The notes: generated from the letters alone by a model not told the origin. DNA of 64,000 nt from Paraburkholderia sabiae (GCF_030412785.1 NZ_CP125296.1:2245678-2309677), one strand, 5' to 3'. Numbered from the stretch's first letter, positions 53,674 through 62,995 are shown. Numbers and translations: made by a program.

Positions 53674-54960
53674 TCAGGCCTCGCGCAGCGAACCGTGCGC
53701 TTCCGTGACTTTGGGCGCCCATTCGGGCCGGTACAGAATCAGCGTGGCCGTTGCGCCGACCAGCAGAAAGCCGAGAATCACCATCATCGGCAGGTCGTAA
53801 CTTCCGCTCACGTGCAGCAGCCAGCCGGAGAGACTCGCGGCCACGCCGCCCGCGAGACTCGTCGCCACCTGCTGCACGCCCGTCACGAGGCCGATGGCCT
53901 GCTTCGGAATCAGCGTGAGACGCGACAGCACCAGGTTGTTCGCCGTGACGAAACCGAGCAGCGACAGCGACAGCACGTTCCAGAACAGCGCCATCTCGAC
54001 GGATTGCGCATACGCGCCGAGCAGCACCGTGCATCCGCCGACGAAGCCCGTCACCGTGAACGCCTTGCGCACGCGGATCGGATCGTGTCCTCGCGCGATG
54101 ACGCGGTCGGCGGCCCATCCCGCCACGGCCGCGACGATCGCGATGCCTGCGAAGCTGAAGAAGGTGAACAGCCCGGAGCGCGAAATCGACAGGTTGCGTT
54201 GCTCGACCAGATACGCGGGCATCCACGTCATGCAGAAGAACGTGAAGTAGCCGTAGCAGAAGTTGGTCACCATGCCGCCCCACACCACCGGGCTCGACAG
54301 GATGCTGGCGAGACTCACCGAGCGCGCGCTGCGGTTCTTCAGCGCGAATTCGGCCTTCGAAGGAAGATCGTTGCGCACCAGCAGCAGCCACGGCGCGAGC
54401 CAGAGCAGCCCGACCAGACCCGTCGCGATGAACATCACCTGCCACGAATAGTTGACGATGAACCAGGCCGCGACGGGCGCGCCGAGCGCGGGACCGAACT
54501 TGTTGCCCATCGCCAGGATGCCGACGGCCAGCCCGTTCTGGCTTTCATCGAAGTGGTTGCGGATCCAGCGATAGCTCGCCGGGATCACGATCGCTTCCGC
54601 CATGCCGACGACCAGCCGCATCACGACGAGGCCCGCGAGCGTCGTCACGGCGCCCATCAGTGCCGTCGCGATACACCACAGCGCGAAGCTGACGGCATAC
54701 GGCCACTTCACGCCGTAGCGGTCGGCGACCCAGCCCATCGGCACCTGGAACAGACCATACGACCAGAAGAAGGCCGAGTTGATCCAGCCGCGATCGATAT
54801 CCGTCAGCGCAAAGTGACGGACGAAGCCCGTGTCGGCCAGCGTCGAAGAAATGCTGGTGCGGTCGATAAACGACACCAGCACGCCGATCGCGAGGAGCGC
54901 GAGTATCGCCCAGCGGCTCACGGTGCCCGGTTGCCCGGATTTGTCTGTCTCCATCTGCAT
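53674..54960 (-). CDS. MFS transporter, ACS type, of the aromatic operon
   Basis: A 428-residue carrier with twelve helices. It opens with WAILALLAIGVLVSFIDRTSISSTL and has GWVADRYGVKWPY, the loop 2-3 motif of the family. ACS carriers import organic anions including phthalate. It lies between the first decarboxylase-like gene (134 bases) and the LigB gene (79 bases), so it should import the operon's aromatic acid. Confidence 0.9.
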   Translation of the reverse strand: MQMETDKSGQPGTVSRWAILALLAIGVLVSFIDRTSISSTLADTGFVRHFALTDIDRGWINSAFFWSYGLFQVPMGWVADRYGVKWPYAVSFALWCIATALMGAVTTLAGLVVMRLVVGMAEAIVIPASYRWIRNHFDESQNGLAVGILAMGNKFGPALGAPVAAWFIVNYSWQVMFIATGLVGLLWLAPWLLLVRNDLPSKAEFALKNRSARSVSLASILSSPVVWGGMVTNFCYGYFTFFCMTWMPAYLVEQRNLSISRSGLFTFFSFAGIAIVAAVAGWAADRVIARGHDPIRVRKAFTVTGFVGGCTVLLGAYAQSVEMALFWNVLSLSLLGFVTANNLVLSRLTLIPKQAIGLVTGVQQVATSLAGGVAASLSGWLLHVSGSYDLPMMVILGFLLVGATATLILYRPEWAPKVTEAHGSLREA

Positions 54961-55094
54961 TGTCTTTTCCGTTTGTTTGATTCCGCGTGCTGCAACGTCA
55001 CGCCGTCCTGCCGACGATCCGTCCGCGCTCTTCGTCGCTCAAGCATGCCAGAGCCGCCTGAGCCGTCGCGAGAGTCTCGCCGGGTACGCCCCGG

Positions 55095-56081
55095 TCAGCG
55101 GGCCGGCGCGCCATTGGGGTCCACGAACAATTCGCCGATCGACATGCGGCGCGGCGTCAGCCCTTGCCTGAACGCGGTGGCTTCGAGCGTCTCGATCGTC
55201 TTGAGGTTTTCCTGAAGACCGTACGGCAGCGGATCGTGTCCGACGATCTTGCGCAACTCCAGATACTTCCTGTCGCTGGCGGCGGTCGCTTCGCCTGCAT
55301 CGAGGCGCGCGAGCCATTCCTTCTTCGCCTGCGCGAAAGCGTCGTAGATCGACTTCGCGATCCACGGATGCTCGGCCAGCACCGAATCCTTTACGACGAT
55401 CGTGCCGTGCATCGGATAGACGCCCGTGCGCCGGTAGTAATCGGCTTCCAGTTCGGCTGCGTTGGGCAGCAGGTCCGGATAGTCCGCCTCGACTTCTTTC
55501 CAGCCGCCCGTCGGCGCGCCCGTGCGGCCGATGCCCGCCGCCGCAGCGAAGCCCGCCGACAACTCGCCCTTCTCCATCATTTCCGCCAGCGAGCTGCCCG
55601 CCGGTGCGTGAATCACGTTCGGCGGCAGCTTGAGCTGCGTCACGTGTTCTTCGTCATCGACCACCCACGTCACCTTCGACGAATCGAGGCCGAATTCGTC
55701 GATCAACACCTGGCGCGTCCACACGCCTGTCGTCACCGAGTACGCGCGCACGCCGACCTTCTTGCCTTCGAGATCCTTCGGCGTCGCAATGCCCGCGTCC
55801 GGGCGCACCAGCAATCCGCCGTGATGGAAACGCCGCACCACGAAAACCGGCAATCCGACGAAGGGCGCGCCATAGGCACGCGCGATGATGTAAGTCGTCG
55901 GCGCCAGTTCGCACACGTCGAACTCGACATCGCGCACCATGCGGCGGAACGCGCCGATTTGCGGCTGGACGGTGATGAACTCGGCGTCCACGCCTTCGAT
56001 GGGAATGGAACCGTTGCGGATCGCCGACGTATGCGGATGCTCGGCGATTGCAATCTTGAGCGGGACTTTCCTGGTCAACAT
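55095..56081 (-). CDS. 4,5-dihydroxyphthalate-decarboxylase-like protein (first copy)
   Basis: A 328-residue protein. CAAGGAGAGG just before the ATG at 56081 fixes the start over one 11 codons upstream. LKIAIAEHPHTSAIRNGSIPIEGVDAEFI, FRRMVRDVEFDVCELAPTTYIIARAYGAPFVGLPVF and VIHAPAGSSLAEMMEKGELSAG match the Pht5-like family, the same as the protein at 50810. No signal peptide. It heads the operon that runs to 48852, and copy 4 of the 37-base element is its likely promoter. One of the two homologues may instead act on a different acid. Confidence 0.83.
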   Translation of the reverse strand: MLTRKVPLKIAIAEHPHTSAIRNGSIPIEGVDAEFITVQPQIGAFRRMVRDVEFDVCELAPTTYIIARAYGAPFVGLPVFVVRRFHHGGLLVRPDAGIATPKDLEGKKVGVRAYSVTTGVWTRQVLIDEFGLDSSKVTWVVDDEEHVTQLKLPPNVIHAPAGSSLAEMMEKGELSAGFAAAAGIGRTGAPTGGWKEVEADYPDLLPNAAELEADYYRRTGVYPMHGTIVVKDSVLAEHPWIAKSIYDAFAQAKKEWLARLDAGEATAASDRKYLELRKIVGHDPLPYGLQENLKTIETLEATAFRQGLTPRRMSIGELFVDPNGAPAR

Positions 56082-56187
56082 CCTCTCCTTGGGGTAGGTC
56101 GTCGCCGGCGGCACGATCCGAGGATCGGCGGATCAGCGCCTGGCGTAGCGTCTCGATGGGTTCAGAATATTGGACGGGCGCGCTCGT

Positions 56188-56224
56188 GTCCCTACACAAA
56201 ACGCAGATTCAATGGCACTTTTGT
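56188..56224 (-). promoter_or_regulatory. 37-base regulon element, copy 4
   Basis: GTCCCTACACAAAA, then CGCAGATTCAATGGCA and CTTTTGT. It lies between the porin stop and the first decarboxylase-like gene, about 107 bases before that start codon. Confidence 0.7.
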
Positions 56225-56240
56225 CGACGGGCTCGCAGCG

Positions 56241-57266
56241 TCAGAACCGGTGCACCATGCCGACGATCACGCCCTTCACGTTGGCGCCCGGCGTCACGTC
56301 GATACCCGAATACTCGGTGCCGTTCAGCGTGAATTGCGCCTGGTTGCGGTTCTGGATAAAGCCCGCCGACGTGTACAGCGTGGTCGACTTGGACAGGAAG
56401 TAGGCGTACGTCAAGCCGACCTGCTGCGCGTTGTTCCCCTGGCCGGTGCGGTCGTGCGCGTAGCCGTACATCAGCGAGAGCCGGTCGAACGGGCTGAACG
56501 AGTACGAACCCGATAGCGAGTAGATGTCGAGCTTCTCGCTGTTGTCGGACTCGCGCTCCGACTGGTACGCGAGATAGACGCGCGCGGACTTCGTGCCGTA
56601 CGACGCGACGGCTCGCAGCACGCGTTGCAGTGCGGTGCCCGACGCGTTGCCCTGCTGCTCGTAACCCGCGGCAACACGGAAGTGCCCGCTTACCCAGCGC
56701 GCGACGGCGTTGTAGAACTGGATGCCGTTCGTCGGTTTGGTCGTGTCGTCGCGCATCGCAACCGAGAACTGCGCGGTCAGGCCGTAGGCTTCCGGCGTGA
56801 AGTACGTGATCGCGTTGCTCGCGCGCACCGTGACGTCGTTGAAATTGTTCAGCGGCGACGCGATGCTTTGCACGCCGACGGCATCCATTTCGCGATTGAG
56901 ATACAGATACTCGGGCTTCTTCTGCCGTCCGAAGCGCAACTCGCCGAAGTCGCCGGACAATCCGACCCACGCGAGGCGATTGAAGGCGTCGGCGGGATTC
57001 GATGCCTGGCCGTTCACCGCGGAAAAGCCTTGCTCCAGCTGGAAATTGACGTGAAGACCGCCGCCGATGTCTTCTTCGCCCTTCATCCCATACACCGTTG
57101 CGGCGAGTCCGCCGGATGATGCGCGAACGACTGCGCCCGCGCCGCCGTCCTGATATTCGATGCCGTTGTCGATGACGCCGTAGAGCGTGACGGACGATTG
57201 CGCGTGAGCCGTGCCGAGCGCGCATGCCGATATAACGGCAGATGCAAAGATGGCGAGTTTTTTCAT
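56241..57266 (-). CDS. Gram-negative porin, 341 residues (paralogue of 44574 porin)
   Basis: CGGAGACA before the ATG at 57266 fixes the start. The signal (MKKLAIFASAVISACALGTAHA) leads to QSSVTLYGVIDNGIEY. Much of the chain matches the porin at 44574 (for example EDIGGGLHVNFQLEQGFS, IASPLNNFN, YGLTAQFSVAMRD), with identical length and a terminal Phe. It carries copy 5 of the 37-base element about 188 bases before the start codon, and copy 4 lies just after its stop. Expected role: outer-membrane entry of the aromatic acid. Confidence 0.92.
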   Translation of the reverse strand: MKKLAIFASAVISACALGTAHAQSSVTLYGVIDNGIEYQDGGAGAVVRASSGGLAATVYGMKGEEDIGGGLHVNFQLEQGFSAVNGQASNPADAFNRLAWVGLSGDFGELRFGRQKKPEYLYLNREMDAVGVQSIASPLNNFNDVTVRASNAITYFTPEAYGLTAQFSVAMRDDTTKPTNGIQFYNAVARWVSGHFRVAAGYEQQGNASGTALQRVLRAVASYGTKSARVYLAYQSERESDNSEKLDIYSLSGSYSFSPFDRLSLMYGYAHDRTGQGNNAQQVGLTYAYFLSKSTTLYTSAGFIQNRNQAQFTLNGTEYSGIDVTPGANVKGVIVGMVHRF

Positions 57267-57721
57267 TGTCTCCGGATCGATATGTAATGGTTGATGCTCG
57301 TCGGGTTGGCTCGACGAGTCGGCGTGCGAACTACGGGTTGCGAATTGCACGCACACACGCGCGCTGGCGCGGCGATGAGAACTGCGCGACGGACGGCAGA
57401 AAGCGAAGATGGAAGCGAAGCGCGAGAGGAACGATAGGCGAGGAAGGCGCGCGCGTCCCTAGATAAAAGTGATGTTCAGTGGGACTTTTGTGAGGTGAGT
57501 CGAAGCGCATGAAGCGCGTCGAACCGCGTCGCCGCCGCGCGTCGTACTATTGAACGCGGCATCGCGAACACTGCACCGGACACGCGAAGCGACATTTGCA
57601 TCTGCTGGCTCGCGCCGGAAGCCTCGGCTGCACTCCACGCGTTTGTCGAAGAGATGAAGGCGTCAGGCTTCGTTGCCGACGCGCTGGCGTAAACGCTATT
57701 CCGCCCAGGCTACACCGCCCA
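57267..57721. other. 455-base intergenic region between porin and GST gene
   Basis: No convincing gene. It contains the long porin leader and regulon element copy 5 at 57454-57492. The remaining 230 bases up to the GST stop show no hairpin with a T-tract. Confidence 0.6.
57454..57492 (-). promoter_or_regulatory. 37-base regulon element, copy 5
   Basis: CGTCCCTAGATAAAA, then GTGATGTTCAGTGGGA and CTTTTGTG. The half-site GATAAAA departs from CACAAAA, making it a weaker copy. It lies upstream of the 341-residue porin. Confidence 0.62.
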
Positions 57722-58345
57722 TCAAGGCAGCCCGTTTCCGCAATGCACCCCGAAGCCGGGACGTTCGCGCAATCGCTCGAAGTACCCGGATACTGCAGGA
57801 AAATGCGGGTGTTCGAACGGCGTGCCGAACCAGCGGTTGACCGACAGTGCGATCGGTATGTCGGCGAGCGAAAACTGCTTGCCAGCAACGAATGCGCCGG
57901 TTGCGCGCAACTGTTCGTCGAGAATGCGCATGTGGCGCGTCCAGTTATCGATCGACAGCGCGATCTCGCTCGCCACCTGATGCGCCGCCGACTGACGAAC
58001 CAGACCGAGAAACGCATAGCTCCACGACCGGTTGAGATCGGCTGCCTGCCAGTCGATCCACTGATCGACCCGCGCACGCAAAAGCGGATCGGCCGGATAA
58101 AGGTGCGCGCCATCGTAGCGGGCGGCCAGGTAGCGGATGATGGTGTTCGACTCCCAGAGAACGACGTCACCGTCTCTGACGACGGGCACCAGACCATTCG
58201 GGTTCAACGAAAGAAACTCCGGCGTCTGCGTAGACCGGAATCCGCTTCCCCAGTCTTCCCGCTCGAAGGCCAGATTCAGTTCAGCGCACGTCCACAACAC
58301 CTTGCGAACGTTGATGGACGATGCTTTTCCCAGGATCTCGAGCAT
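57722..58345 (-). CDS. Glutathione S-transferase family protein
   Basis: A 207-residue GST. The N-terminal thioredoxin-like domain has [11 protein letters not shown] with the candidate catalytic Ser near residue 10, [30 protein letters not shown] with the cis-Pro and glutathione-binding Glu-Ser pair, and a helical C domain from about 90. Possible roles include detoxification or isomerisation of ring-cleavage products such as maleylpyruvate-like acids. It is divergent from a LysR gene (148 bases apart). Confidence 0.88.
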   Translation of the reverse strand: MLEILGKASSINVRKVLWTCAELNLAFEREDWGSGFRSTQTPEFLSLNPNGLVPVVRDGDVVLWESNTIIRYLAARYDGAHLYPADPLLRARVDQWIDWQAADLNRSWSYAFLGLVRQSAAHQVASEIALSIDNWTRHMRILDEQLRATGAFVAGKQFSLADIPIALSVNRWFGTPFEHPHFPAVSGYFERLRERPGFGVHCGNGLP

Positions 58346-58493
58346 GACGGAGAGAAGTGAGGTCGATGCGCGAGTCTAGGCTTCGTCGAATCTTCCGTTC
58401 AAGGTACAGTTCGGTGAATCCGCGCCGTTGCAGTTGCGTGCAGTTGCATCCTGGCGGCGACGGACCCGTCAAGCCCCCAAGGATTCCGGCAGC

Positions 58494-59387
58494 ATGCGCA
58501 TCGATCCGTACAGCCTGGAGCTGTTCATTTCCGTCGTGCAGGAAGGCTCCATCGCGCGGGCGGCCAGCCGCAATCACATCGCGCCTTCGGCATTGAGCCG
58601 TCGACTCGCCGATCTCGAAACGGCGATGGGACTTCCGTTGCTGATCCGTTCGCCGTCCGGCGTCGAGTTGACGGAAGCGGGCCGTCACGCGTTCGCGCGC
58701 GCGGTGTCGGTTCACGATCAGTTGCAGTCTCTCGCGCGCGAGGTTCAGTCGCTCAGCGGTCAGGTCGCGGGCGTCGTGCGTCTGTATGCGAACGCGTCGG
58801 CGATCGTCGGCTTCCTGCCCGAGCGACTGAAGGCGTTCCAGGCGCGCTATCCGCTCGTGCAGATCGCGTTGACGGAACAGATCAGCGACGAGGTGATCCG
58901 TGCCTGTGTCGACGATCGCGCAGACGTGGGCATTTCGGCGAGCGGCGAGATACCGGGCGGTCTCGAATCATGGCATTTCGCCGACGATCCGCTGATGGTC
59001 GTCGTGCCGCCCGGCCACGAACTCGCCGCGCTCGAAGCGCCGTCGTTCAACGACGTGATCCGCTTTCCGCTCGTCGCGTTGCAGGCGGGCGGTTCGCTCG
59101 ATCAGATCCTGAAGGAACGCGCCGATGCCGCCCGCACGCCGCTCGATCTGTCCGTGACGGTCAACAGTTTCGACGCGCAATGCCGGATGGTCGAGGCGGG
59201 GCTCGGCATCGGCATCGTGCCGACCAGCGCGGCGTCCGCGTTCGCGGGATCGCATGGTTTCGTGCGTCGGCCGCTCGATGAACCGTGGGCGCGCGCTCGC
59301 ACTCTGCGGGTTCACGCGCTGCGGAAGTCGTCGCGCCTGAAAGCCGTGCAGGCATTGATCGAAGCGCTCGCCACGAACGAGGGTTAA
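58494..59387 (+). CDS. LysR family transcriptional regulator
   Basis: A 297-residue LysR protein: helix-turn-helix at about 18-60 (GSIARAASRNHIAPSALSRRLADLETAMGLPLLIR) and an effector domain after residue 90. AAGGA before the ATG at 58494 supports that start over a longer frame of 22 unusual codons. It lies between the divergent GST gene and the co-directional aconitase-family gene, and may control either. Confidence 0.87.
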   Translation: MRIDPYSLELFISVVQEGSIARAASRNHIAPSALSRRLADLETAMGLPLLIRSPSGVELTEAGRHAFARAVSVHDQLQSLAREVQSLSGQVAGVVRLYANASAIVGFLPERLKAFQARYPLVQIALTEQISDEVIRACVDDRADVGISASGEIPGGLESWHFADDPLMVVVPPGHELAALEAPSFNDVIRFPLVALQAGGSLDQILKERADAARTPLDLSVTVNSFDAQCRMVEAGLGIGIVPTSAASAFAGSHGFVRRPLDEPWARARTLRVHALRKSSRLKAVQALIEALATNEG

Positions 59388-59393
59388 CGAGGA

Positions 59394-59410
59394 CATCGCG
59401 ATTCGCGATG
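59394..59410. terminator. Short hairpin after the LysR gene
   Basis: CATCGCG-ATT-CGCGATG has perfect 7-base arms, followed by CCCCC and TTT. Weak as a terminator, but it lies just after the stop codon. Confidence 0.4.
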
Positions 59411-59481
59411 CCCCCTTTGCCAATCGAGCACTTCATTGCCGCCGTCGTCGCCGTCTAGATTTCCGTTGAAGGAGAAATCAG

Positions 59482-61440
59482 ATGGCGACACTGGAATTGA
59501 CGGGCCGGATCCTGTTTCTTTGCGACGATCCCGAACGCGTCGAGCGGCAACTCGGCGGCGTCGATCTGACGCAAGCGTCGGCGGGCACGTTGCGCGACGA
59601 CGTATCGACGGATGAGATCACGCCGATGAGCGTACTCACGCGCTTCGACGAACGGCTCGGCCGCTTTCCTTATCTCGGCTTCCGCACGGGCGGCCGCAAT
59701 CCGATCGGTGCCGACGCGATCCGTGCAGGCGGCTTCTGCGTGACGGTAGCGGGCAATCGCTACGGCAAGGGTTCGTCGCGCGAACATAGTCCGCTTGCGG
59801 AATATCGCGCGGGCATCCGGCTCGTGATCGCGAAGAGCTTCGAGCGGATCTATCGGCAGAACGCCGACAACCTCGGTCTCTTCACGTCGACGGACTTCGG
59901 GCTGATCGAACGCATCCGGCGCGGCGAGCCGGTCGACATCGAAGAACTCGTTGCGTCGCGCGACAACCTGTCCGCGTCGATCCTGCGCAGCGGCGGGTTG
60001 CTGCGCTACGGCGCACGGTACATGCGGACGATCGAACCCGCCGCAAGCGCCGTCGATAATTCGCCGCGCACGCTCGCGCAAAAAATCCTGGAACGTCACG
60101 CGCTGCGCACGGAAGGAACGGGCGAATCGCTCGCGCCCGGCTCGGGTGTCTTCGTGCGCGCCGACTGGCGCTTCATCCACGAGTACTACACGGGCATGGC
60201 GACGCACATGCTGCACGCGACGTTCGGCAAGCCGCTGTCGCTGCATCAGCCCGACAGCATTCTCACGTTCGAAGACCATCTTTCGTATTCGCACAAGAGC
60301 GAACTGCACATCAGGAACGGCTTGCTGCCCGACGTGCGGGAATTGTCGGCGGCACACCGGCAGTTCGCGCAGGACTATGCGCTAACGAACCACGGCTATC
60401 TGTCCGAATCGGGCAGCGGCATCGACGAAGGCTCGGAAGGCATCTCGCACGCGATGATGGCCGAGCGCTACGCGTTGCCTGGCCAGGTGATCGTCGGCAC
60501 GGATTCGCATACGCCGCATAGCGGCGCGCTGGGCTGCGTGGCGTTCGGCGTCGGCACCACGGACATGGCGAACGCCTTCGTCACGGGCGCCGTGCGGATG
60601 ACCGTGCCGCAATCGCTGCGCGTCGATTTCAACGGTCCGATTCCGCCCGGCGTGACGGCAAAGGATCTCGTGCTGCATCTGCTCGCCGAGCCGGCGATCC
60701 GTTCAGGCGCGGGCGTGGGCAAGGTGTTCGAGTTCGCGGGCTCGGCGATGTCGCAACTGACCACCGACGAACGCACGACGCTCACGAACATGACGGCGGA
60801 ACTCGGCGGCTTCACGGGCCTCGTCGCACCCGATGCCGAGACCGTGCGCTTCCTCAAGGAACGCCGGGGCATCGACTTCGTGATCGAACCGTGGATGCAC
60901 AGCGACGCGGGCGCGTCCTACGCCGACGTCATCGAGATCGACTGCACGCGCATCACGCCGATGCTCGCCGCGCCCGGCGATCCCGGCAACGGCGTCGCGC
61001 TGAGCGATTTGGCTGAGCGTCCGCACGTCGATATCGCTTATGGCGGCTCGTGCACGGCGGGCAAGCGCGAGGACTTCGACCACTATCACGAAGTGCTCGC
61101 GTGGGCGGCGGCGCGCGACCTGCGCGTGCCGGCGGACGTAAAGCTCTATCTGCAGTTCGGCACTTCCGACGTCAGGGACTATTGCGCAGAACGCGGCTAC
61201 CTCGATGCGTTCGAAAAGGTTGGCGCGATCCTGCTGCAACCGTCGTGCGGCGCATGCGCGAACTGCGGACCGGGATCGTCGACGGATGCTGGCGAAGTGA
61301 CGATCAGCGCGATCAATCGAAATTTCCCGGGCCGCTCGGGTCCAGGACAGGTGTGGCTCGCGAGCCCGCCGACTGTCGTCGCGAGCGCGCTGGCTGGCCG
61401 CATCGCTTCGTTCGCGGAATTGCAGGCGCAGTACGCGTGA
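59482..61440 (+). CDS. Aconitase/isopropylmalate-isomerase family fusion, swivel domain first
   Basis: A 652-residue protein. Residues about 40-175 are the swivel (LeuD-like) domain with YGKGSSREHS at 94 and LVIAKSFERIYRQNADNLGL. From about 210 the large LeuC-like part follows: VIVGTDSHTPHSGALGCVAFGVGTTD, and iron-sulfur ligands C524 (GGSCTAGK) and the triple C589-x2-C592-x2-C595. The order small-large is opposite to aconitase A. GAAGGAG before the ATG is strong. Predicted reaction: hydration or isomerisation of a dicarboxylic or tricarboxylic acid. The substrate could be an oxalomesaconate-like ring-cleavage product or an alkylmalate. Confidence 0.85.
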   Translation: MATLELTGRILFLCDDPERVERQLGGVDLTQASAGTLRDDVSTDEITPMSVLTRFDERLGRFPYLGFRTGGRNPIGADAIRAGGFCVTVAGNRYGKGSSREHSPLAEYRAGIRLVIAKSFERIYRQNADNLGLFTSTDFGLIERIRRGEPVDIEELVASRDNLSASILRSGGLLRYGARYMRTIEPAASAVDNSPRTLAQKILERHALRTEGTGESLAPGSGVFVRADWRFIHEYYTGMATHMLHATFGKPLSLHQPDSILTFEDHLSYSHKSELHIRNGLLPDVRELSAAHRQFAQDYALTNHGYLSESGSGIDEGSEGISHAMMAERYALPGQVIVGTDSHTPHSGALGCVAFGVGTTDMANAFVTGAVRMTVPQSLRVDFNGPIPPGVTAKDLVLHLLAEPAIRSGAGVGKVFEFAGSAMSQLTTDERTTLTNMTAELGGFTGLVAPDAETVRFLKERRGIDFVIEPWMHSDAGASYADVIEIDCTRITPMLAAPGDPGNGVALSDLAERPHVDIAYGGSCTAGKREDFDHYHEVLAWAAARDLRVPADVKLYLQFGTSDVRDYCAERGYLDAFEKVGAILLQPSCGACANCGPGSSTDAGEVTISAINRNFPGRSGPGQVWLASPPTVVASALAGRIASFAELQAQYA

Positions 61441-61507
61441 AGCATCGGTCGACAGGCCGCTTCACGAAGTTGTTGAACATTCAAAACTACGAGATTTGGA
61501 GACAGAC

Positions 61508-62950
61508 ATGACAACTCTGGAGGGCGCCTCCCATCTACGCGCCACCGATCACCTCGCACGCGCCGACGCATCGCAGGCGGCGGGCACGGGCGAAATTTCG
61601 GCGCGTCTCGACCGGCTTCCCGGGACTCGCGCGGTCTGGAAGCTGATTCTGCTGCTGAGTCTCGGCTTCTTCTTCGAACTCTACGATCTGCTCTTTACGG
61701 GCTACATCGCGCCGGGGCTCGTCAAAAGCGGCATTCTCACGCCGACGACGACGGGCCTGTTCGGCACGTCGGGCGTCGCGAGTTTCATCGCCGCGCTCTT
61801 CTGCGGACTGTTCATCGGCACGATCGCGTGCGGCTTTCTCGCCGACCGTTTCGGCCGACGCGCGATCTTCACGTGGTCGCTCCTCTGGTACGTCGCGGCG
61901 AACACGGTGATGGCGTTTCAGGACACCGCGAGCGGTCTGAACCTGTGGCGCTTCATCTCGGGAATGGGCATCGGCGTCGAGCTGATCACCATCGGCACGT
62001 ATATGTCCGAACTCGCGCCGAAGCATCTGCGCGGGCGGGCTTTCGCGATCTGCCAGACGATCGGTTTTTCGGCCGTGCCCGTCGTCGCGTTTCTTTCGTA
62101 TCTGCTGGTGCCCGCGATGCCGTTCGGCATGGATGGCTGGCGCTGGGTCGTGCTGCTCGGCGGCATTAGCGCGCTGTTCGTCTGGTACTTCCGGCGCAAC
62201 CTTCCGGAAAGTCCGCGCTGGCTCGCGAGCAAAGGGCGTATCCGCGAAGCGAATGAAGTGCTTGCGCGTCTCGAAGAACAGGTCGAGCGGCAATACGGAC
62301 AGCCGCTGCCCGAACCGGGCGCGCCCGATCCCGTTCCGCGCAAGGCCACTTTCGCCGACATGTGGAAGCCGCCGTATCGCAAGCGCACGCTGATGCTGAT
62401 CGCCTTCCACATCTTCCAGACGGTCGGCTTTTACGGTTTCGCGAACTGGGTGCCGACGCTGCTTGTCAAGCAAGGCATCACGGTAACGTCGAGCCTGCTG
62501 TACACGACGATCATCGGGCTTGCCGCGCCGCTCGGGCCGCTCCTCGGCTACTGGATCGCGGATCGATTCGAACGCAAGCACGTGATCGTCGGCATGGCGG
62601 CGCTCAATATCGTCAGCGGGCTGCTGTTCAGCCAGGCGGCATCGGCGGTTGCGATCGTGACGCTCGGCGTGCTGCTGACGCTGGCGGGCAACATCATCTC
62701 GTTCACCTATCACGCGTATCAGCAGGAGCTGTATCCGACGGCGATACGCGCGCGTGCGGTGGGCTTCGTTTATTCGTGGAGCCGGATGTCGGCGGTGTTC
62801 AGTTCGTTCGTGATCGCGTTCACGCTGAAGGAATTCGGCGTCACGGGCGTGTTCGTTTTTATCGCCGGAGCGATGGCGCTCGTCATTGTCGCGATCGGAT
62901 TGATGGGGCCAAGAACGCTCGGCAAATCGCTTGAAAGCATTTCGCACTGA
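61508..62950 (+). CDS. MFS transporter, sugar/aromatic-acid symporter type
   Basis: A 480-residue carrier with twelve helices; loop 2-3 motif GFLADRFGRRAIFTW and YRKRTLMLIAFHIFQTVGFYGFANWVPTLL at helix 7. The long N-terminal cytoplasmic tail and the PESPRWLASKGR motif put it in the sugar-porter/AAHS-like group. GGAGACAGAC before the ATG at 61508 fixes the start. It lies 67 bases after the aconitase-family gene, so it probably imports or exports that enzyme's acid. A terminator follows. Confidence 0.9.
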   Translation: MTTLEGASHLRATDHLARADASQAAGTGEISARLDRLPGTRAVWKLILLLSLGFFFELYDLLFTGYIAPGLVKSGILTPTTTGLFGTSGVASFIAALFCGLFIGTIACGFLADRFGRRAIFTWSLLWYVAANTVMAFQDTASGLNLWRFISGMGIGVELITIGTYMSELAPKHLRGRAFAICQTIGFSAVPVVAFLSYLLVPAMPFGMDGWRWVVLLGGISALFVWYFRRNLPESPRWLASKGRIREANEVLARLEEQVERQYGQPLPEPGAPDPVPRKATFADMWKPPYRKRTLMLIAFHIFQTVGFYGFANWVPTLLVKQGITVTSSLLYTTIIGLAAPLGPLLGYWIADRFERKHVIVGMAALNIVSGLLFSQAASAVAIVTLGVLLTLAGNIISFTYHAYQQELYPTAIRARAVGFVYSWSRMSAVFSSFVIAFTLKEFGVTGVFVFIAGAMALVIVAIGLMGPRTLGKSLESISH

Positions 62951-62966
62951 GCGATTCGGTGTGAGC

Positions 62967-62995
62967 CAGCGGCCGGTTTGACCGGCCGCTGTTTT
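62967..62995. terminator. Terminator between convergent MFS and LysR genes
   Basis: CAGCGGCCGG (62967-62976) pairs with CCGGCCGCTG (62982-62991) over a five-base loop, followed by TTTT. It suits the plus-strand transcript and sits directly at the LysR 3' end. Confidence 0.82.

Noticed and set aside
57267..57721. A small gene in the gap between porin and GST gene
   Set aside because: The open frames are shadows of flanking genes or lack a ribosome site and coding-like composition.
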